Below, piece after piece: positions 52,412-61,200 of a stretch of 64,000 bases of DNA (position 1 is its first letter; each line of letters opens with the position of its first letter). The DNA is taken from positions 124,001-188,000 of the forward strand of contig QEVV01000001.1 of assembly GCA_003228115.1 (NCBI GenBank), read 5' to 3'. Below the pieces are notes generated by a model that ran no database searches, was not told the DNA's origin, and saw only the letters and a list, made by a program, of their open reading frames with translations. The translations under genes were made by a program, and so were the position numbers. Source of the DNA: Chloroflexota bacterium (GTDB taxonomy: Bacteria > Chloroflexota > Dehalococcoidia > Lucifugimonadales > SAR202-VII-2).

Positions 52412-53506
52412 ATGACTGAGATAAATCTTGAGCGCATCGTGGACGGCGACGGGCATATCCTTGAGGACTTCGCCGGTATCGCTAAGAGGATCCCTTATCC
52501 CTATAACCAGGGAGTGATCCGGCCAGAAAAGATGTTCCCCCAGATCGACCACCTTCACCGCCACAACCAGGTCAAGACGTCCGCCGATTTGGAAGGTCGC
52601 GGCCCCGTCGGTCCCGAGGAGTGGTTCCAGTTCCTCAGCGACGTCAACATAGACGCTACGGTCCTCTATCCCAGTCAGGGCCTGGGCTACGGGCGCATCG
52701 TCAGCGTCGACTGGGCAATCGCCATCTGCAAGGCCTACAACGACTGGCTCTATGAGACCTACATGGGCCGTAGCCCCCGCTTCAAGGGCATGGCCTTAAT
52801 CCCAGGGCAGGACGTCGATGCGGCTGTGGAAGAGCTCCGCAGGGTTGTAGAGGATTTGGGCATGCAGGGCGCAATGCTCCCCGCCAAGGGTTTCGACACC
52901 CAAGTAGGGGCTAAGACCTACTGGCCCATCTACGCAGAGGCCGACCGCCTCGGCTGTGCTATCGCCTTTCACGGCGGCTCCCATGACATGATGGGTATGG
53001 ACAGGTTGAACCGCTATGCCCCAATCCACGGCATAGGCCACCCCCTCAGCGTAATGATCGCTTTTGCCGGCATTGTCTTTAATGGCGTGATGGATCGGTT
53101 CCCCAACGCCCACTACGCCTTTCTGGAAGGCGGCGTCGCTTGGACGATGATGGGGCTGGAGCGCTTTGACCGCTCCCACGAGACCCATCCTGAGTACGAC
53201 CCCTTCCGCCAGTGGGGTCCCCAGGCCGACGAGAAAGTAAGCGACTACATCATCAAGCACATCAGTGAAGGCAGGCTCTTCTTCGGGATCGAGGGTGACG
53301 AGCCCCTGCTGCCCCACGCCGTCAAGGCATTGGGTGAACAGGCCTTCGTTTACTCCTCAGATTTCCCGCACGAAGTCACCACTACCATGTGCAAGGAAGA
53401 GATCCAGGAGGTCTTGGACAACGAGGACCTGACCGACTCCGCTAGGGAAGCTGTCCTACACAAGAACTCGGAGCGCCTTTACACCCTAGCGCCGGTCCCG
53501 GCCTAG
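52412..53506 (+). CDS. Amidohydrolase_2-family metal-dependent hydrolase (tandem copy 2)
   Basis: This 364-residue protein is very similar to copy 3, also at DNA level, and less so to copy 1. It keeps VDGDGHILEDFAGIAKRIPYPY, AFHGGSHDMMGMDRLNRYAPIHGIGHP and YSSDFPHE. The 29-nt gap to copy 1 holds a GGAGG site. Retention of three copies in one operon suggests either dosage or slightly different substrates. Confidence 0.87.
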   Translation: MTEINLERIVDGDGHILEDFAGIAKRIPYPYNQGVIRPEKMFPQIDHLHRHNQVKTSADLEGRGPVGPEEWFQFLSDVNIDATVLYPSQGLGYGRIVSVDWAIAICKAYNDWLYETYMGRSPRFKGMALIPGQDVDAAVEELRRVVEDLGMQGAMLPAKGFDTQVGAKTYWPIYAEADRLGCAIAFHGGSHDMMGMDRLNRYAPIHGIGHPLSVMIAFAGIVFNGVMDRFPNAHYAFLEGGVAWTMMGLERFDRSHETHPEYDPFRQWGPQADEKVSDYIIKHISEGRLFFGIEGDEPLLPHAVKALGEQAFVYSSDFPHEVTTTMCKEEIQEVLDNEDLTDSAREAVLHKNSERLYTLAPVPA

Positions 53507-53539
53507 CTCCTTGGTATTACCCGCCTTCGGAGGCACGCA

Positions 53540-54634
53540 ATGACAGACCTCAACCTGGAACGAATCATAGACGGCGATGGCCACATCATGGAGGACTTCG
53601 CCGGCATCGCTAAGATGATCCCCTATCCCTATAACCAGGGGGTTGTGCGGGCGGACAAGATGTTCCCCTACTACGACCACCTACACCGGAGCAACCAGGT
53701 CAAGACCTCTGCCGATCTTGCTGGTCGTGGGCGTGTCGGCTCTGAGGAATGGTTCGATTTCCTCACGGATGTACACATTGACACCACGGTACTCTACCCC
53801 ACAGCAGGCTTGGCTTATGGGCGCATCGTCAGCGTCGACTGGGCCATAGCCACCTGCAGGGCCTACAACGACTGGCTTAGCGAGACCTACATGGCCCGCA
53901 GCCCTCGCTTTAAGGGCATGGCCTTAATTCCTGGACAGGACGTCGAGGCGGCGGTTGAAGAGCTCCGCAGGGTCGTCGAGGACTTGGGAATGCCTGGCGC
54001 GATGCTCCCCGCCAAGGGCTTCGACACCCATATGGGCGCCAAGACCTACTGGCCCATCTACGCAGAGGCCGACCGCCTTGGCTGTGCCATCGCCTTTCAC
54101 GGCGGCTCCCACGACATGCTGGGCATGGACCGCCTCAATCGTTACGCCCCCATCCACGGCATCGGCCATCCATTGAGCGTAATGATCGCCTTCGCTGGTG
54201 TGGTATTTAACGGCGTCATGGACCGCTACCCCAACGCTCGCTACGCCTTCCTTGAAGGCGGCGTCGCCTGGACGATGATGGGCCTAGAGCGCTTCGACCG
54301 CTCCCACGAGACCCACCCCGAGTTCGACCCCTTCCGTCAGTGGGGTCCCCAGGCCGACGAGAAAGTAAGTGACTACATCATTAAGCACATCAAGGATGGC
54401 AGGCTTCACTTCGGAATCGAGGGCGACGAGCCCTTGCTGCCGCACGCCGTCAAAGCCCTGGGCGAGGAAGCATGGGTCTACTCTTCGGATTTCCCACACG
54501 AAGTCACAAACGAGATGTGCAAGGCGGAGATCCAGGAAGTCCTGGACAACGAGGGCCTCACCGATTCCGCAAGGGAAGCCATCCTCCACAAGAACGGAGA
54601 GCGGCTCTACCGGCTGGCCATGGTTACCGCCTAA
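53540..54634 (+). CDS. Amidohydrolase_2-family metal-dependent hydrolase (tandem copy 3)
   Basis: This 364-residue protein is the closest relative of copy 2, with long stretches identical such as VDWAIA, FKGMALIPGQDV and GIGHPLSVMIAFAG. Differences concentrate near residues 100-130 and the C-terminus, for example VHIDTTVLYPTAG against VNIDATVLYPSQG. It closes the operon and is followed by a terminator shared with the convergent ABC ATPase gene. CGGAGG lies before its ATG. Confidence 0.87.
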   Translation: MTDLNLERIIDGDGHIMEDFAGIAKMIPYPYNQGVVRADKMFPYYDHLHRSNQVKTSADLAGRGRVGSEEWFDFLTDVHIDTTVLYPTAGLAYGRIVSVDWAIATCRAYNDWLSETYMARSPRFKGMALIPGQDVEAAVEELRRVVEDLGMPGAMLPAKGFDTHMGAKTYWPIYAEADRLGCAIAFHGGSHDMLGMDRLNRYAPIHGIGHPLSVMIAFAGVVFNGVMDRYPNARYAFLEGGVAWTMMGLERFDRSHETHPEFDPFRQWGPQADEKVSDYIIKHIKDGRLHFGIEGDEPLLPHAVKALGEEAWVYSSDFPHEVTNEMCKAEIQEVLDNEGLTDSAREAILHKNGERLYRLAMVTA

Positions 54635-54674
54635 AGACCCAACAATGACCCTGTTGCAGCCATGAATCAAAGAA

Positions 54675-54717
54675 GGAAAAGAGAAAAGAGGCGGAACATC
54701 CGCCTCCTTTCCTTTTC
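54675..54717. terminator. Bidirectional terminator
   Basis: GAGGCGG and CCGCCTC (54688-54706) around AACAT, with an A-rich left flank and T-rich right flank that extend pairing. It lies between the convergent amidohydrolase operon and ABC ATPase gene. Confidence 0.8.
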
Positions 54718-54742
54718 AAAAGCTGGGTGAGAGACGGCTAGT

Positions 54743-55891
54743 TTAGGCTGTGACCCTGGCCACCTGAGGGGTGACTGCTACGCTGTCGAAGGGCAGAACC
54801 CGGCAGTCAGAAGTTAGCATAGCCAGGTAGACCGTATCACCGGCCTGCACAGAGGACGATGGGTGAAGATGCGACCTCACCAAGTAGTCGCCGACCCTAA
54901 TCCGACAGTCCAAAGCGTCTCCAAGAAAGACGACGGTTTCCACCTGCCCTTCAAGAACATTGCCGTCCACGTTGGCGGGCTGATCGACTGTCACTCGGCA
55001 GTTCTCTGGCCGAACTGCCACCGCCACGGCGTCCCCCACCGCAAAGGTGTGCAATGAAGAGCAGTCAAGGTTAGCTACTCCCACGTTGACCTGCAGACCA
55101 TCAGCGGACGACGACGTTACCTTCCCCTCAAACATGTTGGTGTTTCCGATGAACTCCGCAGCAAACTTGGAGGCCGGAGCGGAATAGATATCCTGTGGAG
55201 TCCCTAACTGAATGATGTGTCCCTCTTGCATGATGGCAATCTGATCGGACAGGGTCAGCGCTTCCAACTGGTCGTGAGTCACGAAGATGGTGGTGATGTT
55301 GAGCCTTTGGGTTAGAAGCTTAAGCTCAATGCGCATCTCGTCTCTAAGCTTCGCGTCGAGGTTGGACAGGGGCTCATCGAGAAGCAGCGCCTTGGGCTCC
55401 CTGACGAGCGCCCGCGCTAGGGCGAGTCGCTGTTGCTGACCTCCCGATAGCTGAGGCGCAGGCCGCTTTTCCAACCCCTCCAAACGCACAAGCTGCAATG
55501 CCTCAAGCACTCTGTCGCGCACCTGAGATTTTGGCAACCGGACGCTGCCCTGCGTCAAAGGAAACGCCACGTTGTCAAAGACATTCATGTGGGGCCAAAT
55601 GGCGTAGGACTGGAAGACCATGCCAATCGGCCTCTTGTGCGTCGGCATGAAGAATTTACGGTCTGCAGACACCACAACGGTGTCCTCAATGACGATATCT
55701 CCTCCATCCGGGCGTTCCAGGCCTGCTATGCAGCGCAGGGTAGTCGACTTCCCACAGCCAGATGGACCAAGGAGCGTGAAGAAATCCCCGGACTCAACGT
55801 TGAAGTTGATCCCCTGAACCGCCTTGACCCCGCCTTGGTCAGTTGTGAACAGCTTGAAGAGATCGGAGACGCTAAGGGCGACGGAACTCAT
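54743..55891 (-). CDS. ABC transporter ATP-binding protein (CUT1/spermidine/Fe3+-type)
   Basis: This 382-residue ATPase has Walker A GPSGCGKSTTLRC, signature LSGGQQQRLALARALV, Walker B LLLDEPLSNLDAKLR and H-loop VTHDQLEAL. Its C-terminal 140 residues form a TOBE/MOP-like domain, as in PotA, MalK or FbpC. AAAGGAG precedes the ATG at 55891. No permease or binding-protein gene is beside it within the window, so it is an orphan subunit here that must pair with permeases elsewhere, and its substrate is unknown. Confidence 0.9.
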   Translation of the reverse strand: MSSVALSVSDLFKLFTTDQGGVKAVQGINFNVESGDFFTLLGPSGCGKSTTLRCIAGLERPDGGDIVIEDTVVVSADRKFFMPTHKRPIGMVFQSYAIWPHMNVFDNVAFPLTQGSVRLPKSQVRDRVLEALQLVRLEGLEKRPAPQLSGGQQQRLALARALVREPKALLLDEPLSNLDAKLRDEMRIELKLLTQRLNITTIFVTHDQLEALTLSDQIAIMQEGHIIQLGTPQDIYSAPASKFAAEFIGNTNMFEGKVTSSSADGLQVNVGVANLDCSSLHTFAVGDAVAVAVRPENCRVTVDQPANVDGNVLEGQVETVVFLGDALDCRIRVGDYLVRSHLHPSSSVQAGDTVYLAMLTSDCRVLPFDSVAVTPQVARVTA

Positions 55892-56041
55892 AGGCACTCC
55901 TTTCGCGCTGAGCTTGATCCCATTCGGCCAAGCCAGCGAATGAGCAGATAGTGGAGAACCCACCGCTCCGTGTCAAGTCAGGCCAAAGCATTTATTAGAT
56001 ACGAGAGGACAATGCGATGGCCGCGCCCAAGGTTGTACCAT

Positions 56042-56977
56042 ATGCTCATGCCTCCACTGCCATTGCTATCTCTTATAGGCAACACGCCTCTGGTGGAACT
56101 TACAAGGCTCTCCCCAAAGCCTGGTGTGCGCCTCTTCGCCAAGCTCGAGGGGCAGAACCCCAGCGGGAGCGTTAAGGACCGCATCGTCAAAGCTATCGTA
56201 GAGAAAGCTGAGCGGGAAGGACGCCTCAAGCCAGGCGACACGCTCATTGACGCGAGCAGCGGGAACACAGCTATTGCACTCGCTATGGTGAGCAGGCAAA
56301 AGGGGTACAACGCTCGGGTCGTGATCCCGCAGGGCGTGCCGCCCAGCATCGTCGACCTCCTCCGGCTGTTTGGGGCCGAAGTCACCTGGTGCGACTCCCA
56401 CGCTGGCATGAAGGGAGCCGTTGACGAAGCTCAGCGGCAGGCGGATGCCAACGGCTACTACGCACTGAGCCAGTTCACGGACGAAGAGAATATCCTGGCT
56501 CATTATGAAGGCACTGGGTTTGAAATAGCCGAAGCGCTTCCCAAGGTAGACGCGTTCGTAGCAGGCATCGGCACCGGTGGCACCATCATGGGGGCTGGGA
56601 AGCGGCTTCGAGAAGCAAACCCCAACGTGCGCGTCATCGGAGTTGAGCCCCGCCTGGGAGAGCGGCTTCAAGGCCTGCGAAGTCTGTCAGAAGGCTTCGC
56701 ATCGCCGCTGCTGGACATCGGTCAGATCGACGGCAGATTCCTTGTCGATAGTGCAAGCGCCCTGAAGATGGTTCGAACCGTAGTAGGTACCGAGGGCATT
56801 GTGGCAGGAGTATCGTCCGGCGCCTGTCTTTCAGCAGCACTTCGTGTCGCCGACCGAATGGAAGAGGGCAACATTGTGATGATGTTCTCTGATGGTGGTT
56901 GGAAGTACCTGCCGTCCCGCCCCTGGGACGCAACCGAGGAAGACGCCGCGGCGCTGGATGAAACCCACTGGTGGTAA
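56042..56977 (+). CDS. cysK: Cysteine synthase family protein (O-acetylserine sulfhydrylase-like)
   Basis: This PLP enzyme of about 311 residues makes cysteine from an activated serine and sulfide. The PLP Lys lies in NPSGSVKDRI, the substrate loop is SSGNTAIALAM, and the phosphate site is GIGTGGTIMGAG. CysK versus CysM-type cannot be settled. The start is uncertain: ATG 56042 was used, though ATG 56012 (RWPRPRLYHM) has a GAGAGGA site. It is divergent from the ABC ATPase gene. Confidence 0.9.
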   Translation: MLMPPLPLLSLIGNTPLVELTRLSPKPGVRLFAKLEGQNPSGSVKDRIVKAIVEKAEREGRLKPGDTLIDASSGNTAIALAMVSRQKGYNARVVIPQGVPPSIVDLLRLFGAEVTWCDSHAGMKGAVDEAQRQADANGYYALSQFTDEENILAHYEGTGFEIAEALPKVDAFVAGIGTGGTIMGAGKRLREANPNVRVIGVEPRLGERLQGLRSLSEGFASPLLDIGQIDGRFLVDSASALKMVRTVVGTEGIVAGVSSGACLSAALRVADRMEEGNIVMMFSDGGWKYLPSRPWDATEEDAAALDETHWW

Positions 56978-57024
56978 AGCAGCCAAGTCTCTGCTCTTGC
57001 CTGACCCGCTTCTTCGAAAGAGCC

Positions 57025-57033
57025 TGCTATACT
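57025..57033 (+). promoter_or_regulatory. Extended -10 promoter for the amidase gene
   Basis: TGC-TATACT lies 55 nt before the ATG at 57089 in the gap after the cysteine synthase gene. No clear -35 is seen. Confidence 0.4.
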
Positions 57034-57088
57034 TGCGCCGCCATCGGGCGGAACCGAGACTACCGGCCCACGATGAATGGAGGTTTGA

Positions 57089-58447
57089 ATGGCCACGAAC
57101 GACCCTTTTGAACTAACGGCCTCAGAGGCCCGAGCGCAGATCGACCGGGGCCACCTATCACCGGTGGAACTGGCCGAATCTTGCTTGTCACGCATCGAGG
57201 CACTGGACAGTACCATCCACGCTTGGGCTTACGTGGATACCGCTGGGGCCACAGAAGCTGCCCGTCGCGCAGAAGAGGAGTTGAAGCAGCAGGGGCCAAA
57301 GTCGCCCCTACACGGGATACCAATTGGTATCAAGGACATCTATCGCACCGCTGGGGTGCCCACAGAAATGGGGTCCAAGAGTTGGGCCGGCTATGTCCCC
57401 GACTACGATTGCACAGTGGTATCCAAGCTGAAGGGCGCCGGAGTGGTAGTGCTAGGCAAAACCGTGACCACTGAATTCGCAGTTTTGCAGCCGTCCCCAA
57501 CGCTGAATCCATGGAACACCGCCCACACACCCGGCGGCTCCAGCAGCGGGTCCGGGGCCTCAGTGGCAGCGCGGATGACACCCCTGGCCATTGGCTCACA
57601 GACCGGCGGCTCCGTGCTTCGGCCCGCTGCCTACAACGGCGTCGTGGGACTCAAGGCCACGCTCGGCAGAATTAGTTGCTACGGCGTGTTGCCCATCAGC
57701 CACATCATGGACCATCCTGGCACGTTCACCCGTTCGGTCGAAGACGCAGCCGATCTTCTTGCGATCATAGCCGGGTACGACCCTCTGGACGTGTACACCG
57801 TCGATGTGCCGGTGCCCGACTACCGGGCCTCTCTGGAGCGCCAGCAGTCGCCTCCGCGCATAGGCCTAGCCCGAGGTTTCTTCTTCGACAACGCCGATGA
57901 GGAAATGCGCCGCCACACGGAAGAGATGGCCCAGCGCCTTGCCAAGGCAGGAGCGATCATTGAAGAGGTCGATATCCCGGAGAGCCTTGCCGCCGTCAGG
58001 ACATTCCACAAGGTCATCATGGACACGGACGCGGCGACGGTCCACAAAGAGACCTACGCCACTCGCAAGGATGACATCGGCCCAAAGACCCAGGAAATCA
58101 TCCAACACGGACTGGAGACCACAGGCTACGAATACTCGATGGCCCTGCAGTACCGCCAGCAGCTCATCGCTGAACTGGTCCCAGTGGTGCGGTCCTTCGA
58201 CGCGTTGCTCACCCCTTGCATTCCCGCACCGGCGCCAGACCTGAGCACCACAGGCAACATGATCATGCAGGTGCCTTGGTCCATCACCGGCCTTCCTTCT
58301 CTAGGCCTTCCCACCGGTCTCAGCGATGGCGGACTACCGTTGGCCATTCAATTGATAACGGGGCCTTGGCAGGAAGAGCAGCTGTTCGCCGTGGGCCGCT
58401 GGTGCGAGCAGGCGCTGGACACCACCTGGCGTCCCCCGCTGGACTAA
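57089..58447 (+). CDS. Amidase-signature family hydrolase
   Basis: This 452-residue amidase has the Ser-cisSer-Lys triad: Lys in GIPIGIKDIY near residue 79, the cis-Ser in GGSSSGSGASVAA and the nucleophile Ser in GSQTGGSVLRPA. The family includes GatA and many aryl or acyl amidases; there are no gatB or gatC neighbours, so a catabolic amidase is more likely than the tRNA-dependent enzyme. GGAGG lies 6 nt before the ATG. Confidence 0.9.
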   Translation: MATNDPFELTASEARAQIDRGHLSPVELAESCLSRIEALDSTIHAWAYVDTAGATEAARRAEEELKQQGPKSPLHGIPIGIKDIYRTAGVPTEMGSKSWAGYVPDYDCTVVSKLKGAGVVVLGKTVTTEFAVLQPSPTLNPWNTAHTPGGSSSGSGASVAARMTPLAIGSQTGGSVLRPAAYNGVVGLKATLGRISCYGVLPISHIMDHPGTFTRSVEDAADLLAIIAGYDPLDVYTVDVPVPDYRASLERQQSPPRIGLARGFFFDNADEEMRRHTEEMAQRLAKAGAIIEEVDIPESLAAVRTFHKVIMDTDAATVHKETYATRKDDIGPKTQEIIQHGLETTGYEYSMALQYRQQLIAELVPVVRSFDALLTPCIPAPAPDLSTTGNMIMQVPWSITGLPSLGLPTGLSDGGLPLAIQLITGPWQEEQLFAVGRWCEQALDTTWRPPLD

Positions 58448-58467
58448 CGGTGGCTTGTTGAATGGCT

Positions 58468-58495
58468 CCGGTAGGGGCGGTGTCTCAGACCCGCC
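58468..58495. repeat. Palindromic dispersed repeat, copy B
   Basis: The same 28-nt block as at 26141-26168, with two differences. Its right end overlaps the last codons of the convergent HAD gene. Confidence 0.7.
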
Positions 58496-59210
58496 TGACG
58501 CGTTTCCCATCCACGGGCCGCGCCACTCCCAGGATGTCCAAAACGCCGTACAGATCGTCGATTACGTAGTCCGGGGCCACGGCCTCCACCTCTGCGCGGG
58601 GCAAGGTGCCCACCCGCATCGCAACCTTCATGCCCGCCTCTCTGGCGACATGTACATCATGGGCCCCATCACCAACGAAGAGGCCCTTTCCAGCCAACTC
58701 CCCGGTCGAAACGCCATAGTGAGCCGACAGGGCAGCGAAATGCCGCGGGCCTTTGACCGTTTCCGGATCGGCAGGGTCCTGCCCCAAGCACAGGTCCACC
58801 AAGTCTAGGAGCCCCGACCTGGCCAGCTTCATCCGTAAAATGTCCGGCCGGTTCGCCGAAGATACGGACAACCGGCACCCCGCCTCCCTCAGCGCCTTGA
58901 AGCACTGCGGGACCTCCGGGAACACATCCACCGGACCCTCCATTATTCCCCGGAAGAAAGCCTCCATCAAGGAAGTAACGTCAACGCGGTTAATCCCTGC
59001 CAGGTCTCGCAGAGCCCCCTCGAAGCGTGGCCCCATCTCCCGGCCGGCAGTGTCGATGAAGTAACGGCGGCTCTCCTCAAGCGGGAGTCCGAAGCCCTGC
59101 TCCAACAACTCAGCGAACCGGACAGCGTTGGCCGTCACAGAATCGGCAAGGGTCCCATCGAAATCAAAGATCACGAAGCGTATCTGTTCATCCGAGAAAG
59201 GTGCTGACAT
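58485..59210 (-). CDS. HAD-superfamily phosphatase
   Basis: This 241-residue haloacid dehalogenase-type phosphatase resembles phosphoglycolate phosphatases. The nucleophile Asp lies in VIFDFDGTLADS near residue 14, motif II appears as LSVSSANRPDI, and motif III and IV are GPRHFAAL and FVGDGAHDV. Residue 241 lies inside the dispersed repeat. It is convergent with the amidase gene. The substrate is unknown. Confidence 0.88.
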   Translation of the reverse strand: MSAPFSDEQIRFVIFDFDGTLADSVTANAVRFAELLEQGFGLPLEESRRYFIDTAGREMGPRFEGALRDLAGINRVDVTSLMEAFFRGIMEGPVDVFPEVPQCFKALREAGCRLSVSSANRPDILRMKLARSGLLDLVDLCLGQDPADPETVKGPRHFAALSAHYGVSTGELAGKGLFVGDGAHDVHVAREAGMKVAMRVGTLPRAEVEAVAPDYVIDDLYGVLDILGVARPVDGKRVRRV

Positions 59211-59571
59211 AAGCCTCGAAGGGTCGTTGTAGGTGAGGGTGCCAGGTCATTCTACCAGCGCTCCCGGAGCGGGCCGTGGCGAACCTCACCTCCGGTATGC
59301 ATCCCCAACCAATTTGTTAGCGTTCTGTTGGCCTTGCAAGAGGATTTTCCAGCTTAAAATTAGTACCCTTTACCCTTGACGATGTAGCTGTTGCATGATA
59401 GCCTAAGCTTGTTTTCGTGCGTGTCTTGGAGAACCTATGTAGTCTAGGAGCCAAGCAGGTTCGTACCAGTAGACGACGAGCAACATAATGCGTCCCTAAT
59501 TCCGCGGGTGCACTGCGCCGCAATTAGGATGACCCGGCCCAAACTCGATCAACCGCCCAGGAGTGTCCTTC
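59211..59571. other. Intergenic region with likely divergent promoters, no gene
   Basis: This 360-nt stretch lies between the HAD phosphatase (minus) and the surface protein (plus). It is AT-richer than the flanks around 59330-59410, with TTGACG near 59376, but no matching -10 was certain. An AGGAG site near its right end serves the surface protein start. Confidence 0.5.
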
Positions 59572-61002
59572 ATGCAAGCAGCAGCTCTACGCCGACTAGT
59601 CCTAGTCTCCATCATTGTTGGTCTTGCCGGCCTTCTGGCCACCCTATACACGACGGTCTGGGCCCAGCCGGGCCAGCAGGGGTCCGTAACAGTGCCCGGA
59701 GACCAGGGGCCCGGCATTGTCTGGGGCTACGTCTACGATGACCTGAACCGCAACGGGGTCAGGAATGAAGGCGAACCCGGCATCGAAGGTGCCCTCGTCA
59801 GCTTTACATCCACTTCAATGATCGCAACCACAGGTACGGATGGCTCCTACGGCTTCTTCGACCTGGCCTTGGGAGATCTCCTTTTCGTGTTCGACCTCCC
59901 GGCGGGCTACGTTGCCCTCCCCCCGAGTTCCGTGACCGTTACTGTAGTGGATGACCAACCGATCAGAGTAGACTTCCGCGCCTTCGGCGTGCCGGAACAG
60001 CCCACGAGCGTCGTCGCAACTGCTGGGGAGCTACAGGCCACAGTGACATGGGTTGCGCCAGGCAATGACGGAGGAAGCGCAATCACCGGCTACACCATCA
60101 CGTCCAGCCCGGCCAGCGTGACCAAGGACGTGGGGGCAACAACCCTCACCGTCACCTTCACGGGACTGACCGGCAACACGGTCTACACCTTCTCCGTGTT
60201 GGCCACAAACGCAGAGGGCAACGGTCTGCCGACTGTGTCCAACGAGGTCACGGTAACGGCGCCGGTGGGGACCCCAGTCCCACCGACAAACACGCCGCGG
60301 CCTACGCTAACGCCAACGCCAGAGCCAACCGGCCCAACGCCTACGCCGTCCAAGCCTGATGTTGCTGTGACGGCAGAGCCTGGCGGTGACGTTGTGGTCA
60401 TCGACGCCGACGTGGACACGGAACAGACGTCCGGTGACACCATTGTCACGATCAAGATTGATGCCGGCACCGTGGCATCGGCACGGCGGGTGTTGGTATA
60501 CAGCCCCACCACCGTCGATGACACGAAGGATGACGTTCCAGGCCTGCCGGCAGGCACCAGCTACGGCACAACCATCTTCCGGATCAACCTGGTTGAGCCG
60601 GACGGCACTGTGACAGTCGGTGAGCGGTTGGCCAAGCCAATAAAGCTGACGGTCAAGTACTCTGACGCAGACTTGGCAGCGGCCAACAACAACCCGCTCA
60701 ACATGCGCATCTTCGTCTACCGCGAAGGTGAGGGCTGGGTGGGCCTGGACACCCTCGTCAACATCGCAAACAAGACGTTGACGACCCACGTCAGCCGGTT
60801 CTCCCTGTTCGCCATCCTGGGAGCAGAGCCCGCTGTAGCACCCACTGCGATACCGGTCAACCCCACCGCCACGTTCATTCCCCCCAGTGTGGGTGACGTG
60901 AGCCTTGGATCCGGCATGATGATGGCGTTCTTGGCTCTTGCAGTCGCCTTCATCGCCACCGGCGCCTACTACCTGCGGCCACGCCGCAAGCAGCAGGGCT
61001 AG
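59572..61002 (+). CDS. Cell-surface protein with SdrD-B-like and fibronectin type III domains
   Basis: This 476-residue secreted protein has a signal peptide (LVLVSIIVGLAGLLATLYTTVWAQ). Domains in order: an SdrD-B/Cna-B-like repeat (GYVYDDLNRNGVRNEGEPGIEGALV) to about residue 145, an FN3 domain (QPTSVVATAGELQATVTWVAP) to about 230, a Pro/Thr linker (PTNTPRPTLTPTPEPTGPTP), a beta domain of about 170 residues, and a C-terminal membrane helix with a basic tail (YYLRPRRKQQG). Together they make an anchored stalk protein. ATG 59572 follows AGGAG by 8 nt. Confidence 0.85.
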   Translation: MQAAALRRLVLVSIIVGLAGLLATLYTTVWAQPGQQGSVTVPGDQGPGIVWGYVYDDLNRNGVRNEGEPGIEGALVSFTSTSMIATTGTDGSYGFFDLALGDLLFVFDLPAGYVALPPSSVTVTVVDDQPIRVDFRAFGVPEQPTSVVATAGELQATVTWVAPGNDGGSAITGYTITSSPASVTKDVGATTLTVTFTGLTGNTVYTFSVLATNAEGNGLPTVSNEVTVTAPVGTPVPPTNTPRPTLTPTPEPTGPTPTPSKPDVAVTAEPGGDVVVIDADVDTEQTSGDTIVTIKIDAGTVASARRVLVYSPTTVDDTKDDVPGLPAGTSYGTTIFRINLVEPDGTVTVGERLAKPIKLTVKYSDADLAAANNNPLNMRIFVYREGEGWVGLDTLVNIANKTLTTHVSRFSLFAILGAEPAVAPTAIPVNPTATFIPPSVGDVSLGSGMMMAFLALAVAFIATGAYYLRPRRKQQG

Positions 61003-61028
61003 CCACTGGTCCAGTGTTAGGAAAGTAA

Positions 61029-61063
61029 GAGAGGCCCCTGCCTAGGCAGGGGCCTCTCTTTTT
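61029..61063 (+). terminator. Intrinsic terminator after the surface protein
   Basis: GAGAGGCCCCTGCCT and its complement form a perfect stem (61029-61058), followed by five T residues. Confidence 0.92.
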
Positions 61064-61200
61064 AACGAAAGGGGATGCGGGTATCTGCTATGGTGTTGGC
61101 GTTGCTATCGGTGTTCAGGAAGGCGCTTATATTCCAGTCGACACAATGGACTAGTCGCCCTGAAGACTCCCAACCATGGAACCGAAGTTGGAGATGAGGT

